Assembly (NCBI GenBank): GCA_036479015.1 | Contig: JAZGFB010000045.1 | Coordinates: forward strand, 1 to 64,000 | Direction: 5' to 3' | DNA from: NVTR01 sp036479015 | GTDB taxonomy: Bacteria; Pseudomonadota; Alphaproteobacteria; Rhodobacterales; Rhodobacteraceae | Length of the DNA stretch: 64,000 bases | In this document: positions 24,033-32,152 of the stretch, piece by piece | Layout of the letters: every line of letters begins with the position of its first letter | Position numbering within the stretch: position 1 is the first letter of the stretch | Notes under the pieces: generated by a model | The model's database searches: none | What the model saw: the letters and a program-made list of their open reading frames with translations, nothing else | Told to the model about the DNA's origin: nothing | Made by a program: the position numbers and the translations under genes

Positions 24033-24206
24033 ATGAACCCCATCGAATACACAGCCATCACACCCGAAGAATACCACGCCCACGAAGCCCGTGCCCACGA
24101 GCTGCGCGCAGAAGCAATGGTAGCGGGTGTTGTTGCCATCACAAACTTTGTGAAAGCACAGTTCATAAAATTCACCCATCTGTTTGCCGTTCACAAGCCA
24201 GCATAA
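24033..24206 (+). CDS. 57-residue helical small protein
   Basis: Encodes MNPIEYTAITPEEYHAHEAR and AHELRAEAMVAGVVAITNFV, ending FTHLFAVHKPA with TAA at 24204–24206. An AAAAGGAAC ribosome-binding site lies 6–10 bases upstream. The A-x-E-L-R-A-E-A-M-x-A-G-V-V-A-I segment is an amphipathic helix like those in a class of very small, abundant Rhodobacterales proteins of unknown function (some share DUF1127-like basic helices). The long plus-strand frame at 23828–24271 in another phase has no such support. Confidence 0.6.
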   Translation: MNPIEYTAITPEEYHAHEARAHELRAEAMVAGVVAITNFVKAQFIKFTHLFAVHKPA

Positions 24207-24267
24207 GCCATTATCGCACGACAAATCTGCGCTTGCCTTGCAGCTGTTTCCCGGTGATCCTGCCGGG

Positions 24268-24891
24268 ATGACCCCAATATTATACAGTTTTCGCCGATGC
24301 CCTTATGCCATGCGCGCCCGCCTTGCGCTGGCCTCAGCCCAGATCACGGTCGAGCATCGCGAAATCGTGCTGCGCGACAAGCCGACACAGATGTTAGCCG
24401 CATCGCCCAAGGGCACTGTTCCGGTTCTGATCACAGACGCTAGGGTCATTGACGAAAGTCTGGACATCATGCTTTGGGCGCTGACCCAGAACGACCCGGA
24501 AAACTGGCTGGATGTCCCGACATCAGCCCATGATCTGATCACCCAAGCTGACGCCGATTTCAAAACCTCATTGGACCGCTACAAATATGCCAGCCGCATT
24601 GCGGATGCTGATCTGCATGCTGACCGCGCCAAAGCATCAGAGTTTTTGCAAGAACTGGATGGGATGCTGGCCAAGCAGCCCTATTTGTACGGCCAGTCCG
24701 CGCGCCTGCCAGACATTGCAATCGCCACATTCGTGCGCCAGTTTGCCCATGTTGATATTGACTGGTTCACCGCACAACCCTGGCCCGAGCTGATAAAGTG
24801 GCTGGATCAGTTCAAAGCGTCCGAACGGTTTGTGAACACGATGGTAAAGCGCCCCGTCTGGGCCCCCGAACAACCCAAAGTTTATGTATAA
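24268..24891 (+). CDS. Glutathione S-transferase family protein
   Basis: A 207-residue two-domain protein. The thioredoxin-like N-terminal domain starts I-L-Y-S-F-R-R-C-P-Y-A-M-R-A-R-L-A-L with Cys11 in the catalytic or GSH-contacting position, followed by the G-T-V-P-V-L cis-Pro loop and the glutathione gamma-Glu site D-E-S-L-D-I-M. The helical C-terminal domain contains A-R-L-P-D-I-A-I-A-T-F-V-R-Q-F-A-H. The C-P-Y-A motif suggests a cysteine-type GST with thiol transferase or dehalogenase-like chemistry; substrate unknown. ATG at 24268 is chosen because the fold begins there. Confidence 0.85.
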   Translation: MTPILYSFRRCPYAMRARLALASAQITVEHREIVLRDKPTQMLAASPKGTVPVLITDARVIDESLDIMLWALTQNDPENWLDVPTSAHDLITQADADFKTSLDRYKYASRIADADLHADRAKASEFLQELDGMLAKQPYLYGQSARLPDIAIATFVRQFAHVDIDWFTAQPWPELIKWLDQFKASERFVNTMVKRPVWAPEQPKVYV

Positions 24892-24943
24892 ACCTTAGCA
24901 GCAATGGCGCAGCCGTTCCATGACACAGTGACGATAGAAAAAC

Positions 24944-25309
24944 ATGCGAACCCAACCTGACATAATCACGACAATCCCGTTGCCCACTGGAAGTGTAACA
25001 GTTGACGGCCATGGTTATCTGACGGACCCAACACTGTGGACGCCAGAATTTGCCGAGCACGTGGCCCGCGCTGAAAACATTATCTTGACCGCGGAACACC
25101 TGTTTATCATTGAATATATTAGGTTTTCCGAAATCGATAAGGGCGTCACCCCCGATGCCAGGTTTGTCTTTAAGCTGCTTGCAAATAAGTTCAACCTTAG
25201 CAAATCCGGTTCAAAAGCCGCCTTTTTTGAGCTGTTTCCCTATGGCTATGTCAAACAGGCCTGCAAGATTGCGGGCATGAAACAGCCCCGAGCCTGGTCA
25301 ACCGGCTAA
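24944..25309 (+). CDS. DsrC/TusE-family sulfur-relay-like protein
   Basis: A 121-residue protein of the DsrC/TusE/RspA family, whose members carry sulfur on C-terminal cysteines or regulate. The family blocks D-G-x-G-Y-L-x-D-P-x-x-W-T-P-E-F-A, L-T-A-E-H-L-F-I-I-E-Y-I-R and F-P-Y-G-Y-V-K-Q-A-C-K-I-A-G-M are present. The single Cys (Cys107) occupies the position called CysB. The penultimate Cys (CysA), which carries the persulfide in TusE and is used in DsrC, is replaced: the protein ends P-R-A-W-S-T-G. It therefore cannot act like canonical TusE. No dsr or tus genes are adjacent. Confidence 0.82.
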   Translation: MRTQPDIITTIPLPTGSVTVDGHGYLTDPTLWTPEFAEHVARAENIILTAEHLFIIEYIRFSEIDKGVTPDARFVFKLLANKFNLSKSGSKAAFFELFPYGYVKQACKIAGMKQPRAWSTG

Positions 25310-25323
25310 TACAATATGCCGCA

Positions 25324-26250
25324 TCACGATGGGTTTGATTTAGAAACCTGCGCAATAACCTTGGCCAAATTGCCCCCATTCAAAGCCAGCATTTCCCTGG
25401 CAGGCGCCGGTTCAACACCATGAACAAACAGTATCGCCAGTTTAATTTCAAAGTTGCATGCATTTAGCGCCCTGGTGGCAGTTGCGCCCCCACAGCCGGT
25501 AATGTCACAAACTATTTTGACCGCCCGTTTTTGCAATTTATCGTTGCTTGCAACCATATCGACCATATGGCCTTGATAAATCTTGTTCATGCCTATCATC
25601 AGGCTGGTCGAAAACAGATTAAGTGCGATTTTCTGGCTGGTTCCTGCGCTAAGTCGGGTTGAGCCGGCCAAAACTTCAGGCCCGGTTTCAAGTAAAATAC
25701 TGATGTCAGCGTCGCCCAGCATGGGGGCCGCCGGATTGTTGGCAATGGCGATGGTAAGGGCGCCATTTTTACGGGCCAGGCGCAGGACCTGGCGGGTAAA
25801 CGGTGTTGTCCCGCTGGCCGCGATACCGATCACAACGTCGCTGTTTGTGATACCCATTTTTGCAACCGCTGCACTGGCAGCATCTTGGTCGTCTTCTGCA
25901 CCTTCAACCGAGCGCGTTATCGCCTTTTCCCCGCCCGCCATAAGCAGACGAACCCGTTCAATTGGCCAGCTGAAGGTTGGGGGCAATTCAGCGCCATCAA
26001 GTGCGCCCAAGCGCCCTGATGTGCCGGCCCCTGTGTAAATGAGCCGACCGTCGCCCCCCGACAGCCTGGCCAATGCTTCCTGAACTGCATGGTCAATTTC
26101 CGGGATAGCCGCGCGGGCAGCATCAACTGCCCGGTACTGACCAGTTAGGATTGCAGCCATTATGTCTGGCCCGGATCTCTGTGCCAGATCTTGAAAATTA
26201 TTGTCCCTTGCTTCTGTACCTGATGCCGGATTGTTGGATGATTTTGCCAC
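25324..26250 (-). CDS. murQ: N-acetylmuramic acid 6-phosphate etherase
   Basis: MurQ (308 residues) cleaves the lactyl ether of MurNAc-6-phosphate in peptidoglycan recycling. The SIS domain is clear: Y-T-G-A-G-T-S-G-R-L-G-A-L-D-G-A-E-L-P-P-T-F (about 70–90), then I-A-A-S-G-T-T-P-F-T and the conserved block A-G-S-T-R-L-S-A-G-T-S-Q-K-I-A-L-N, followed by M-V-D-M-V-A-S-N-D-K-L. The start is taken at GTG 26250, which has AAGAGG just upstream; an earlier in-frame GTG at 26286 adds an unlikely Cys-rich leader. No anmK or sugar transporter gene lies nearby. Confidence 0.93.
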   Translation of the reverse strand: MAKSSNNPASGTEARDNNFQDLAQRSGPDIMAAILTGQYRAVDAARAAIPEIDHAVQEALARLSGGDGRLIYTGAGTSGRLGALDGAELPPTFSWPIERVRLLMAGGEKAITRSVEGAEDDQDAASAAVAKMGITNSDVVIGIAASGTTPFTRQVLRLARKNGALTIAIANNPAAPMLGDADISILLETGPEVLAGSTRLSAGTSQKIALNLFSTSLMIGMNKIYQGHMVDMVASNDKLQKRAVKIVCDITGCGGATATRALNACNFEIKLAILFVHGVEPAPAREMLALNGGNLAKVIAQVSKSNPS

Positions 26251-26445
26251 TTTGGCCTCTTTCGTTGTTGAGCAATAACATTTCACAGCAGAAGCAAAGA
26301 CGTGCCGTTTACCTATATTACCTGACAGCTGCTCCTAATCACATTGAAATACATCGCCACATAAACGCACCACATGCAGGGCTATGCGGTGGGCCACGGG
26401 CAGGTTAAGCTGCCCTTTAGATTACTGCCCCAGGAAAGAAGCTTA

Positions 26446-27960
26446 ATGTCCTCAATTTATAATGTTGTGATTGCAGCTTCGGCTTCGCAGCTTGCAATCG
26501 GCGCGCCGGGCCGGGCCAACCTGACATATGGGCAATTGGCAGACCTGTTGCAAAGCACCGGGGCGGCGCTGAACGGTATGGGCATTGGCCGGGGTGACCG
26601 GGTGGCGATCGTTCTGCCCAATGGGCCGGAAATGGCGACAGGTTTTTTGGCTGTTGCCGCCAGCGCATCGGCTGCGCCGTTGAACCCGGCTTACACACAG
26701 GATGAGTATTCATTTTATCTGAATGATCTGGGCGCCAAGCTGGTGCTGGTGCAGGCGGGCAGCACGTCGCCTGTGTTGGCGGCGGCAGAAAAGCTTGGCA
26801 TTCCTGTGGCCACCTTGAACTGGGATACAACGGACCCGGCTGGGTCTTTCAGCCTGCATTCAAATGGGCTTAGCGGGGTCGCCAGCAAAACCGGCTGGTC
26901 TGAGGCTGCAGATGATGCGCTGGTTCTGCACACATCCGGCACCACGTCGCGCCCCAAAGTTGTGCCGCTTAGCACGGCGAATATACTTGCCTCTTCGCGC
27001 CACATTCAGGCGTCGCTTGAACTAACGCCCGGTGATACTGGCCTGAATGTCATGCCGCTGTTTCATATTCACGGGCTGATTGCGTCGCTGCTGGCGTCGC
27101 TTCAGGGTGGTGCGCATGTTGTGTGTACGCCGGGGTTTAACGCCTTAAAGTTTTTTGGCTGGGTCGATGCCGTCAAACCAACCTGGTACACCGCCGTTCC
27201 CACCATGCATCAGGCCATATTGGCGCGCGCCAGTCGTAACACTGACATCGTAACATCCATGGGCTTGCGATTTGCCCGCTCATCATCGTCATCGCTGCCG
27301 CCATCTGTCATGCGGGAATTGGAAGCCAGCTTTGACTGCCCGGTGATTGAAGCCTACGGCATGACCGAGGCCGCCCATCAGATGGCCTGCAACCCCCTGC
27401 CCCCGAAGGCGCGCAAAGCCGGAACTGTCGGCATCGCCGCGGGCCCGGAAATTGCCATCATGGATGTGGCCGGTAATATCCAGCCACAGGGCAGCAGCGG
27501 TGAAATTGTGATCCGTGGTGCCAACGTCTTTTCGTCCTACGAAAATAACCCGGATGCCAATGCCACGGCGTTCACCGATGGCTGGTTCAGAACCGGCGAT
27601 CTGGGCTTGTTGGATACGGACGGGTATTTAACCATCTCGGGGCGACTTAAGGAGATCATAAACCGAGGCGGCGAAAAGATTGCACCGCGAGAGATTGATG
27701 ACGTCTTGCAGGCCCATCCGGCCATTGAGCAGATTGTCACATTCGCGCTGCCCCACGCCAAGCTGGGTGAAACCGTGGCCGCTGTGGTGGTGTTGAAAGA
27801 CGGGCAATCAGCGACTGCGGCAGAGCTGAAAGCCTATGCCAGCGAACGGTTGGCCGCGTTCAAAGTTCCCGCCACTATCATATTCCGCGATGAAATCCCC
27901 AAGGGTGCCACCGGCAAGCTGCAACGCATTGGTTTGGCCGACAAATTGGGCCTAAGCTGA
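26446..27960 (+). CDS. Acyl-CoA synthetase (AMP-forming ligase)
   Basis: A 504-residue ANL-superfamily ligase that activates a carboxylate as acyl-AMP and then forms the CoA thioester. Motifs: the P-loop-like L-H-T-S-G-T-T-S-R-P-K-V-V (about 162–174), Y-G-M-T-E-A-A-H-Q-M (about 304), T-G-D-L-G-x-x-D-x-D-G-Y-L (about 385), the hinge G-R-L-K-E-I-I-N-R-G-G-E-K-I (about 398) and the C-terminal Lys in K-G-A-T-G-K-L-Q-R (about 489). The compact length and A-Y-G-M-T-E-A-A-H resemble oxalyl-CoA or small-acyl synthetases. Its TGA overlaps the ATG of the following ketopantoate reductase-like gene, so the two are coupled. Confidence 0.87.
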   Translation: MSSIYNVVIAASASQLAIGAPGRANLTYGQLADLLQSTGAALNGMGIGRGDRVAIVLPNGPEMATGFLAVAASASAAPLNPAYTQDEYSFYLNDLGAKLVLVQAGSTSPVLAAAEKLGIPVATLNWDTTDPAGSFSLHSNGLSGVASKTGWSEAADDALVLHTSGTTSRPKVVPLSTANILASSRHIQASLELTPGDTGLNVMPLFHIHGLIASLLASLQGGAHVVCTPGFNALKFFGWVDAVKPTWYTAVPTMHQAILARASRNTDIVTSMGLRFARSSSSSLPPSVMRELEASFDCPVIEAYGMTEAAHQMACNPLPPKARKAGTVGIAAGPEIAIMDVAGNIQPQGSSGEIVIRGANVFSSYENNPDANATAFTDGWFRTGDLGLLDTDGYLTISGRLKEIINRGGEKIAPREIDDVLQAHPAIEQIVTFALPHAKLGETVAAVVVLKDGQSATAAELKAYASERLAAFKVPATIIFRDEIPKGATGKLQRIGLADKLGLS

Positions 27961-28943
27961 TGGTGAAAATCTGCATTTACGGGGCCGGTGCCATTGGCGG
28001 CTATTTGGGGGCCAAGCTGGCGCGCACCGATGCGGATGTGTCATTGGTGGCGCGGGGTCCGCATTTGACGGCCATTCGCAAGGGCGGGCTGACGCTAATT
28101 GAAGCTGGGCAAAGTCACACCCAACAGATCACGGCCACCGACACCCCGGCCACGTTGGGGGTGCAAGACTATGTGATCGTCACCTTAAAAGCCCATTCCA
28201 TACCGGCCATTGTCAGCCAGATGCAGCCGCTACTGGGCCCCGAAACGACGGTTGTTTTTGCCGTTAATGGCGTGCCATGGTGGTATTTCTATGGATTGGA
28301 CGGAAAATTTGCCGACCATCATCTAAAAACCGTCGATCCGGGTGGGGAAATCTGGAACGGTATTGGGCCGGAACGGGCACTGGGCTGTGTGGTTTACCCG
28401 GCATGCGAGGTTATCAAACCCGGTGTTGTTGCACACAAATCCGGCAACAGGTTTTCCCTGGGCGAACCCGACGGCACCCGCAGTGCCCGGGCGCAAACCC
28501 TGTCTGCACTGATGGTAACGGCCGGGCTAAAGGCACCGGTTCGCCCCCGGCTGCGCGATGAAATATGGCTTAAGCTATGGGGGAATGCGTCGCTTAACCC
28601 TATCAGTGCGTTGACCGGATTAACATTGAAGCAAATGTTAGAAAATCCGGAAACATCGTGTATTATCAACGATATAATGGCTGAACTTAAAGTTGTTGGT
28701 GAAGCCCTTGGTGCCAGGTTTGGCGTCTCGGTTGAAAAACGCATGGCCGGGGCCGCGGCAGTGGGTGAGCATAAGACCAGCATGTTGCAAGACCTTGAAG
28801 CAGGCCGAGAAATGGAAATTGATGCCCTGGTGTCGGCCGTCAAAGAATTGGCAATTTTGGCTGACTGCCCAACACCCACATTGGACAGGGTTTTGGCCCA
28901 GGTGGTTCAAAAGGCACGGGCCGCCGGATGCTACCCCAACTGA
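27960..28943 (+). CDS. panE: 2-dehydropantoate 2-reductase family protein
   Basis: A 327-residue NADPH-dependent reductase. The Rossmann motif G-A-G-A-I-G-G-Y-L-G is at residues 7–16, followed by ApbA blocks such as D-Y-V-I-V-T-L-K-A-H-S, N-G-V-P-W-W-Y-F and the C-terminal catalytic region L-R-D-E-I-W-L-K-L-W-G-N-A-S-L-N-P-I-S-A-L-T-G, which holds the conserved Lys and Asn. PanE proper reduces ketopantoate to pantoate, but many paralogs act on other 2-keto acids. The pairing with an acyl-CoA synthetase (start overlaps the synthetase stop) suggests a catabolic role rather than pantothenate synthesis; the symbol marks the family. Confidence 0.82.
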   Translation: MVKICIYGAGAIGGYLGAKLARTDADVSLVARGPHLTAIRKGGLTLIEAGQSHTQQITATDTPATLGVQDYVIVTLKAHSIPAIVSQMQPLLGPETTVVFAVNGVPWWYFYGLDGKFADHHLKTVDPGGEIWNGIGPERALGCVVYPACEVIKPGVVAHKSGNRFSLGEPDGTRSARAQTLSALMVTAGLKAPVRPRLRDEIWLKLWGNASLNPISALTGLTLKQMLENPETSCIINDIMAELKVVGEALGARFGVSVEKRMAGAAAVGEHKTSMLQDLEAGREMEIDALVSAVKELAILADCPTPTLDRVLAQVVQKARAAGCYPN

Positions 28944-29027
28944 CGCGCCAAAACCAATGGCCTGGCCGCCACCTTGTGCGCGTGATCCGCTGGCAGTACT
29001 GAGAGTCAGCAAAAACCGGGGCCCTGT

Positions 29028-30320
29028 GTGTATTTTTACAGACTAATAATACTGATATTAACGCCGCTTGTGGCAGCCCGGTTCCTGGTGCGGCTGCTGT
29101 CAGGCAAGGAAACCCTGCCCGGCCTGTGCCAACGGCTGGGGTTTGGGGCCATGCCCTCAACTGCTGGGCGAACGGCTTGGATGCATGGGGCATCGTTGGG
29201 CGAACTGACCGCTGCCCGCCCGCTGCTGGCACACCTATTGGAACAGCACGCCAACCTGCAGGTGATCGTCACGGCCAACACCTATAGCGGGCGTGATATG
29301 GTTCAGGGCTGGAACGATCCGCGCATTCAGGCCCGCCTGGCCCCGCTGGACAGCCCCTGGATCATGCGCCGTTTCCTGAACCGCTGGCAGCCCGCCATCG
29401 CCTTTACCCTTGAAAATGAGCTTTGGCCAATGCGCATGCTGGCCTGCAAAAACCGCAATATCCCAGTGGTGGTGGTGGGGGCACGGCTGTCAAAGAAATC
29501 TGCCGCCATGTGGCACCGGTTTGGCCGATTGGCGCGCAAGGCCTTGGGCGCTATCACTGCGCTGGCACCGCTAGATCAGGAAAACGGTGCAAGAATTGCA
29601 GGTCTGGGTGTTCCTTTGGCTAAAATCGGTGCGCCTGTTAACCTAAAACCCGCGGTGCGGCTAACCCCGCCCCCCGCTGATACCCTGAAGCGCTATGCAA
29701 ACCTGTTTGAACGTGAAAACACCATACTGGCCGCCTCTACCCATGTCGGCGAAGATGAAATCATGCTTGACGCTTTTCAGACAGCCCGCCGCACGCAGCC
29801 TGAATTACGGCTGATACTGGCGCCGCGCCATCCTGAGCGCGCCGACAGTATTGCCAGGTTACTAAACAGCCGCAAACTTGGCTATTGCCGCCGCTCTGAA
29901 ACGCCAGAACCGAACATCAATAAGCCAGTATATATTGCTGATACTATTGGAGAAATGCCGCTTTGGTATTCTTTGTCGTTCTTAACAATCGTTGGGGGGT
30001 CATTTGTTAACAAGGGCGGACATACACCGGTTGAGCCCGTTCAATTTTGCTCACTGGTTGTCCACGGGCCGGACACATCCAACCATCATGCCCCCTTCCA
30101 GGCGCTTACCGATAACGGGGCTGCATTTTCCGCCACATCCGCGCCTGATCTTGCCGGTCTGATTATGCGCTTGCATCAAGACAAAAACCGGCGGAAAATT
30201 CATATGCGGGCCCGTGCGGCATTAGACCAGCTTGGGATGGCGAACCACGACATGGCCGCCCTGATGTCCAAGCTGAATGATCTCAGCGGTGGAGCCATTG
30301 AAAAATCCCTGCTAGATTAA
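29028..30320 (+). CDS. waaA: Kdo transferase (lipid A)
   Basis: 3-deoxy-D-manno-octulosonate transferase (430 residues, GT30), which adds Kdo from CMP-Kdo to lipid IVA at the inner face of the inner membrane. The N-terminus has one membrane anchor (L-I-I-L-I-L-T-P-L-V-A-A-R). The acceptor-site motif is W-M-H-G-A-S-L-G-E-L-T-A-A-R-P-L, with the catalytic-type Glu at about 58, then V-T-A-N-T-Y-S-G and W-P-x-x-M-x-A-C-K. The C-terminal half carries A-A-S-T-H-V-G-E-D-E, A-P-R-H-P-E-R and G-G-S-F-V-N-K-G-G-H-T-P-V-E-P. GTG start at 29028. Confidence 0.92.
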   Translation: MYFYRLIILILTPLVAARFLVRLLSGKETLPGLCQRLGFGAMPSTAGRTAWMHGASLGELTAARPLLAHLLEQHANLQVIVTANTYSGRDMVQGWNDPRIQARLAPLDSPWIMRRFLNRWQPAIAFTLENELWPMRMLACKNRNIPVVVVGARLSKKSAAMWHRFGRLARKALGAITALAPLDQENGARIAGLGVPLAKIGAPVNLKPAVRLTPPPADTLKRYANLFERENTILAASTHVGEDEIMLDAFQTARRTQPELRLILAPRHPERADSIARLLNSRKLGYCRRSETPEPNINKPVYIADTIGEMPLWYSLSFLTIVGGSFVNKGGHTPVEPVQFCSLVVHGPDTSNHHAPFQALTDNGAAFSATSAPDLAGLIMRLHQDKNRRKIHMRARAALDQLGMANHDMAALMSKLNDLSGGAIEKSLLD

Positions 30321-30368
30321 GTATAAATTCAGACAAACCGGCAATGATCGCCAGTAAAAGGCTTGGGT

Positions 30369-30824
30369 GTGAGTAAGACAAAACAACAGCCCATCAAACT
30401 ACCGGTTGCTGGCAAGCGTGAAGTTCGCACCCAGTTTGCTGCCCTATGCTACCGGCTGCGCAAAGATAAAATCCGGGTTTTGGTTGTCACCACGCGGTCT
30501 GGCAAAAACTGGATATTGCCCAAAGGCTGGCCCATGGACAACGCCACCCCCGCCCAGGCGGCGGCGCGTGAAGCCTTTGAAGAGGCCGGCGTTGAAGGCA
30601 AAGTTAACCAAAAATGTCTGGGGATTTATTCGTACACAAAGGATTTGGCTGGCGATGAACTGCCCTGTGTGGTGGCGGTGTTTCCCCTAAAGGTTAAACG
30701 CATCCATGCGATATTTCCGGAAAAGGGCAAACGAAAACGAAAATGGCTCAGCCGCAAGAAGGCCGCTGAACTGGTGGATAACCCGGAATTGGGCCAATTG
30801 ATCAAGGGTTTTGAGCTTGAATGA
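30369..30824 (+). CDS. Nudix hydrolase
   Basis: A 151-residue pyrophosphohydrolase. The Nudix box is readable as G-W-P-M-D-N-A-T-P-A-Q-A-A-A-R-E-A-F-E-E-A-G-V-E-G, matching G-x5-E-x7-R-E-U-x-E-E-x-G-U except that the first conserved Glu position is occupied by a different residue. K-N-W-I-L-P-K-G-W before the box is typical of the diadenosine/diphosphoinositol polyphosphate-type group. GTG start at 30369 with AAAAGG nearby; a TTG two codons earlier is the alternative. It is followed after 74 bases by the DUF1178 gene. Confidence 0.87.
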   Translation: MSKTKQQPIKLPVAGKREVRTQFAALCYRLRKDKIRVLVVTTRSGKNWILPKGWPMDNATPAQAAAREAFEEAGVEGKVNQKCLGIYSYTKDLAGDELPCVVAVFPLKVKRIHAIFPEKGKRKRKWLSRKKAAELVDNPELGQLIKGFELE

Positions 30825-30898
30825 ATATTGCGCTGCCCCGCCAGACCACGCTATTACTGATAGAAAGAATGACCGCTTCACCCTAACCAGAGAACACG

Positions 30899-31345
30899 AT
30901 GATCAAATTCGCCCTTAAATGCTCGCAGGATCACAGCTTTGAAAGCTGGTTCCAATCAGGTGACGCCTATGGAAAACTGCGGGCCACAGGTTTGGTTGTT
31001 TGCCCGGTCTGCGGCGTCAATGATGTTCAAAAGGCAATAATGACCCCCCAGGTCACCGCGTCGCGCAGCAATACTGACCCGGTTCCGGGCGCAGGCGACA
31101 TGCATGCGCTTTCCACCCCTGCCTCGGCTGCCGAGGCGGCGATAAATGATCTCAAGCGTAAAATACAAAAACATTCCGAATATGTCGGTAGCGACTTCGC
31201 CGCCGAAGCCCGCGCCATCCATGATGGTGATGCCCCGGAACGCTCAATTTATGGCGAGGCTGAGACAAGCGAAGCCAAAAAACTGGTGGAAGACGGCGTG
31301 CCCGTGGCCCCCTTACCATTCATGCCCACCCGCAAAACCAACTGA
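30899..31345 (+). CDS. DUF1178 family protein
   Basis: A 148-residue protein with the DUF1178 N-terminus M-I-K-F-A-L-K-C-x-x-x-H-x-F-E-S-W-F-Q-S and a following V-V-C-P-V-C-G pair (C-x-x-C near 36–39). Together with the first Cys and His these could bind one zinc. The C-terminus carries I-H-x-G-D-A-P-E-R-S-I-Y-G-E-A and L-V-E-D-G-V-P-V-A-P-L-P, both strongly conserved in the family. Cytoplasmic; function unknown. Its TGA overlaps the ATG of the following SDR gene (ATGA at 31342–31345 region), so they are coupled. Confidence 0.88.
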   Translation: MIKFALKCSQDHSFESWFQSGDAYGKLRATGLVVCPVCGVNDVQKAIMTPQVTASRSNTDPVPGAGDMHALSTPASAAEAAINDLKRKIQKHSEYVGSDFAAEARAIHDGDAPERSIYGEAETSEAKKLVEDGVPVAPLPFMPTRKTN

Positions 31346-31992
31346 TGACTGTGCTGATCACCGGGGCGAACCGGGGCATCGGGCGGGGGCTGTATGACCA
31401 CTATCGCACCAATGGCGTCCCGGTTATGGGCACATCGCGCGCAGGAGCGGCCCCATTTCAACAGCTTGATGTCTGTGACAGTGCTTCGCTGGCGGCATTA
31501 GGCGACCGGTTACAGGGCACGGCGCTGGACCTGCTGATTTGCAATGCCGGTGTCTACCTGGATAAGGCAGAAAGCCTGGAAACCGGCTATGCTGGCGAGT
31601 TATGGGCCCAAACATTTGCCACCAATGTTGCCGGGGTGTTTCGCACCGTGCAATCCCTGCTGCCCAACCTGCGCCGGGTGAACGCCCCCAAGATCGCAAT
31701 AATTTCATCGCGAATGGCCAGCCATGAACGTGCCCCGGGCGGCTCATATATCTACCGCGCGTCCAAGGCCGCGGTGCTTAATCTGGGTCGCAATCTGGCC
31801 ACTGATCTGCACAACGACGGCATCGCGGTTGGCATTTATGATCCTGGCTGGGTGGTTACCGATATGGGCGGAAGCGGTGCAGAGATCACGGTTGCGGCCT
31901 CTGTCAAAGGGCTTAGCGATCGTTTTGCAGAACTGTCAAAAGCAACAACAGGTTGCTTCCGGTGCTGGGACGGCAGACCACAATCCTATTAG
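31345..31992 (+). CDS. Short-chain dehydrogenase/reductase
   Basis: A 215-residue SDR. The cofactor motif T-G-A-N-R-G-I-G-R-G lies at 6–15, the N-A-G motif appears as I-C-N-A-G-V-Y, and the active site is I-I-S-S-R-M-A-S with Y-R-A-S-K-A-A-V (Ser, Tyr-x-x-x-Lys). P-G-W-V-x-T-D-M-G-G follows. It is of the short C-factor-like type. The C-terminal residues after L-S-D-R-F-A are less conserved-looking (T-T-G-C-F-R-C-W-D-G). An intergenic repeat starts 9 bases after the stop. Substrate unknown. Confidence 0.85.
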   Translation: MTVLITGANRGIGRGLYDHYRTNGVPVMGTSRAGAAPFQQLDVCDSASLAALGDRLQGTALDLLICNAGVYLDKAESLETGYAGELWAQTFATNVAGVFRTVQSLLPNLRRVNAPKIAIISSRMASHERAPGGSYIYRASKAAVLNLGRNLATDLHNDGIAVGIYDPGWVVTDMGGSGAEITVAASVKGLSDRFAELSKATTGCFRCWDGRPQSY

Positions 31993-32000
31993 CCGGTTTT

Positions 32001-32053
32001 CTTCTTTTCAAAAATATCCCCGCCGGAGGCACCCGAATTTTCGCAGAAAATTC
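32001..32053 (+). repeat. Two-part intergenic repeat, copy D
   Basis: CTTCTTTTCAAAAATATCCC with CGCCGGAGGC (32001–32030), then ACCC and the palindrome GAATTTTCGCAGAAAATTC (32035–32053) followed by GCACC. This is the cleanest copy in the window. It lies just downstream of the SDR gene and about 100 bases before lysC. Confidence 0.75.
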
Positions 32054-32152
32054 GCACCGCGACGCGCAAAGCGCGGCGCAACCACCCTTGCCCTTTTTCG
32101 CACCACGCCGTAGGAAACCGCCAACACCTGCCCAAAGGACACCCGCCAGACA

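Noticed and set aside
23828..24271. Plus-strand frame of 147 codons
   Set aside because: It overlaps the 57-residue gene at 24033 in another phase, has no conserved features, and is rich in residues typical of chance frames.
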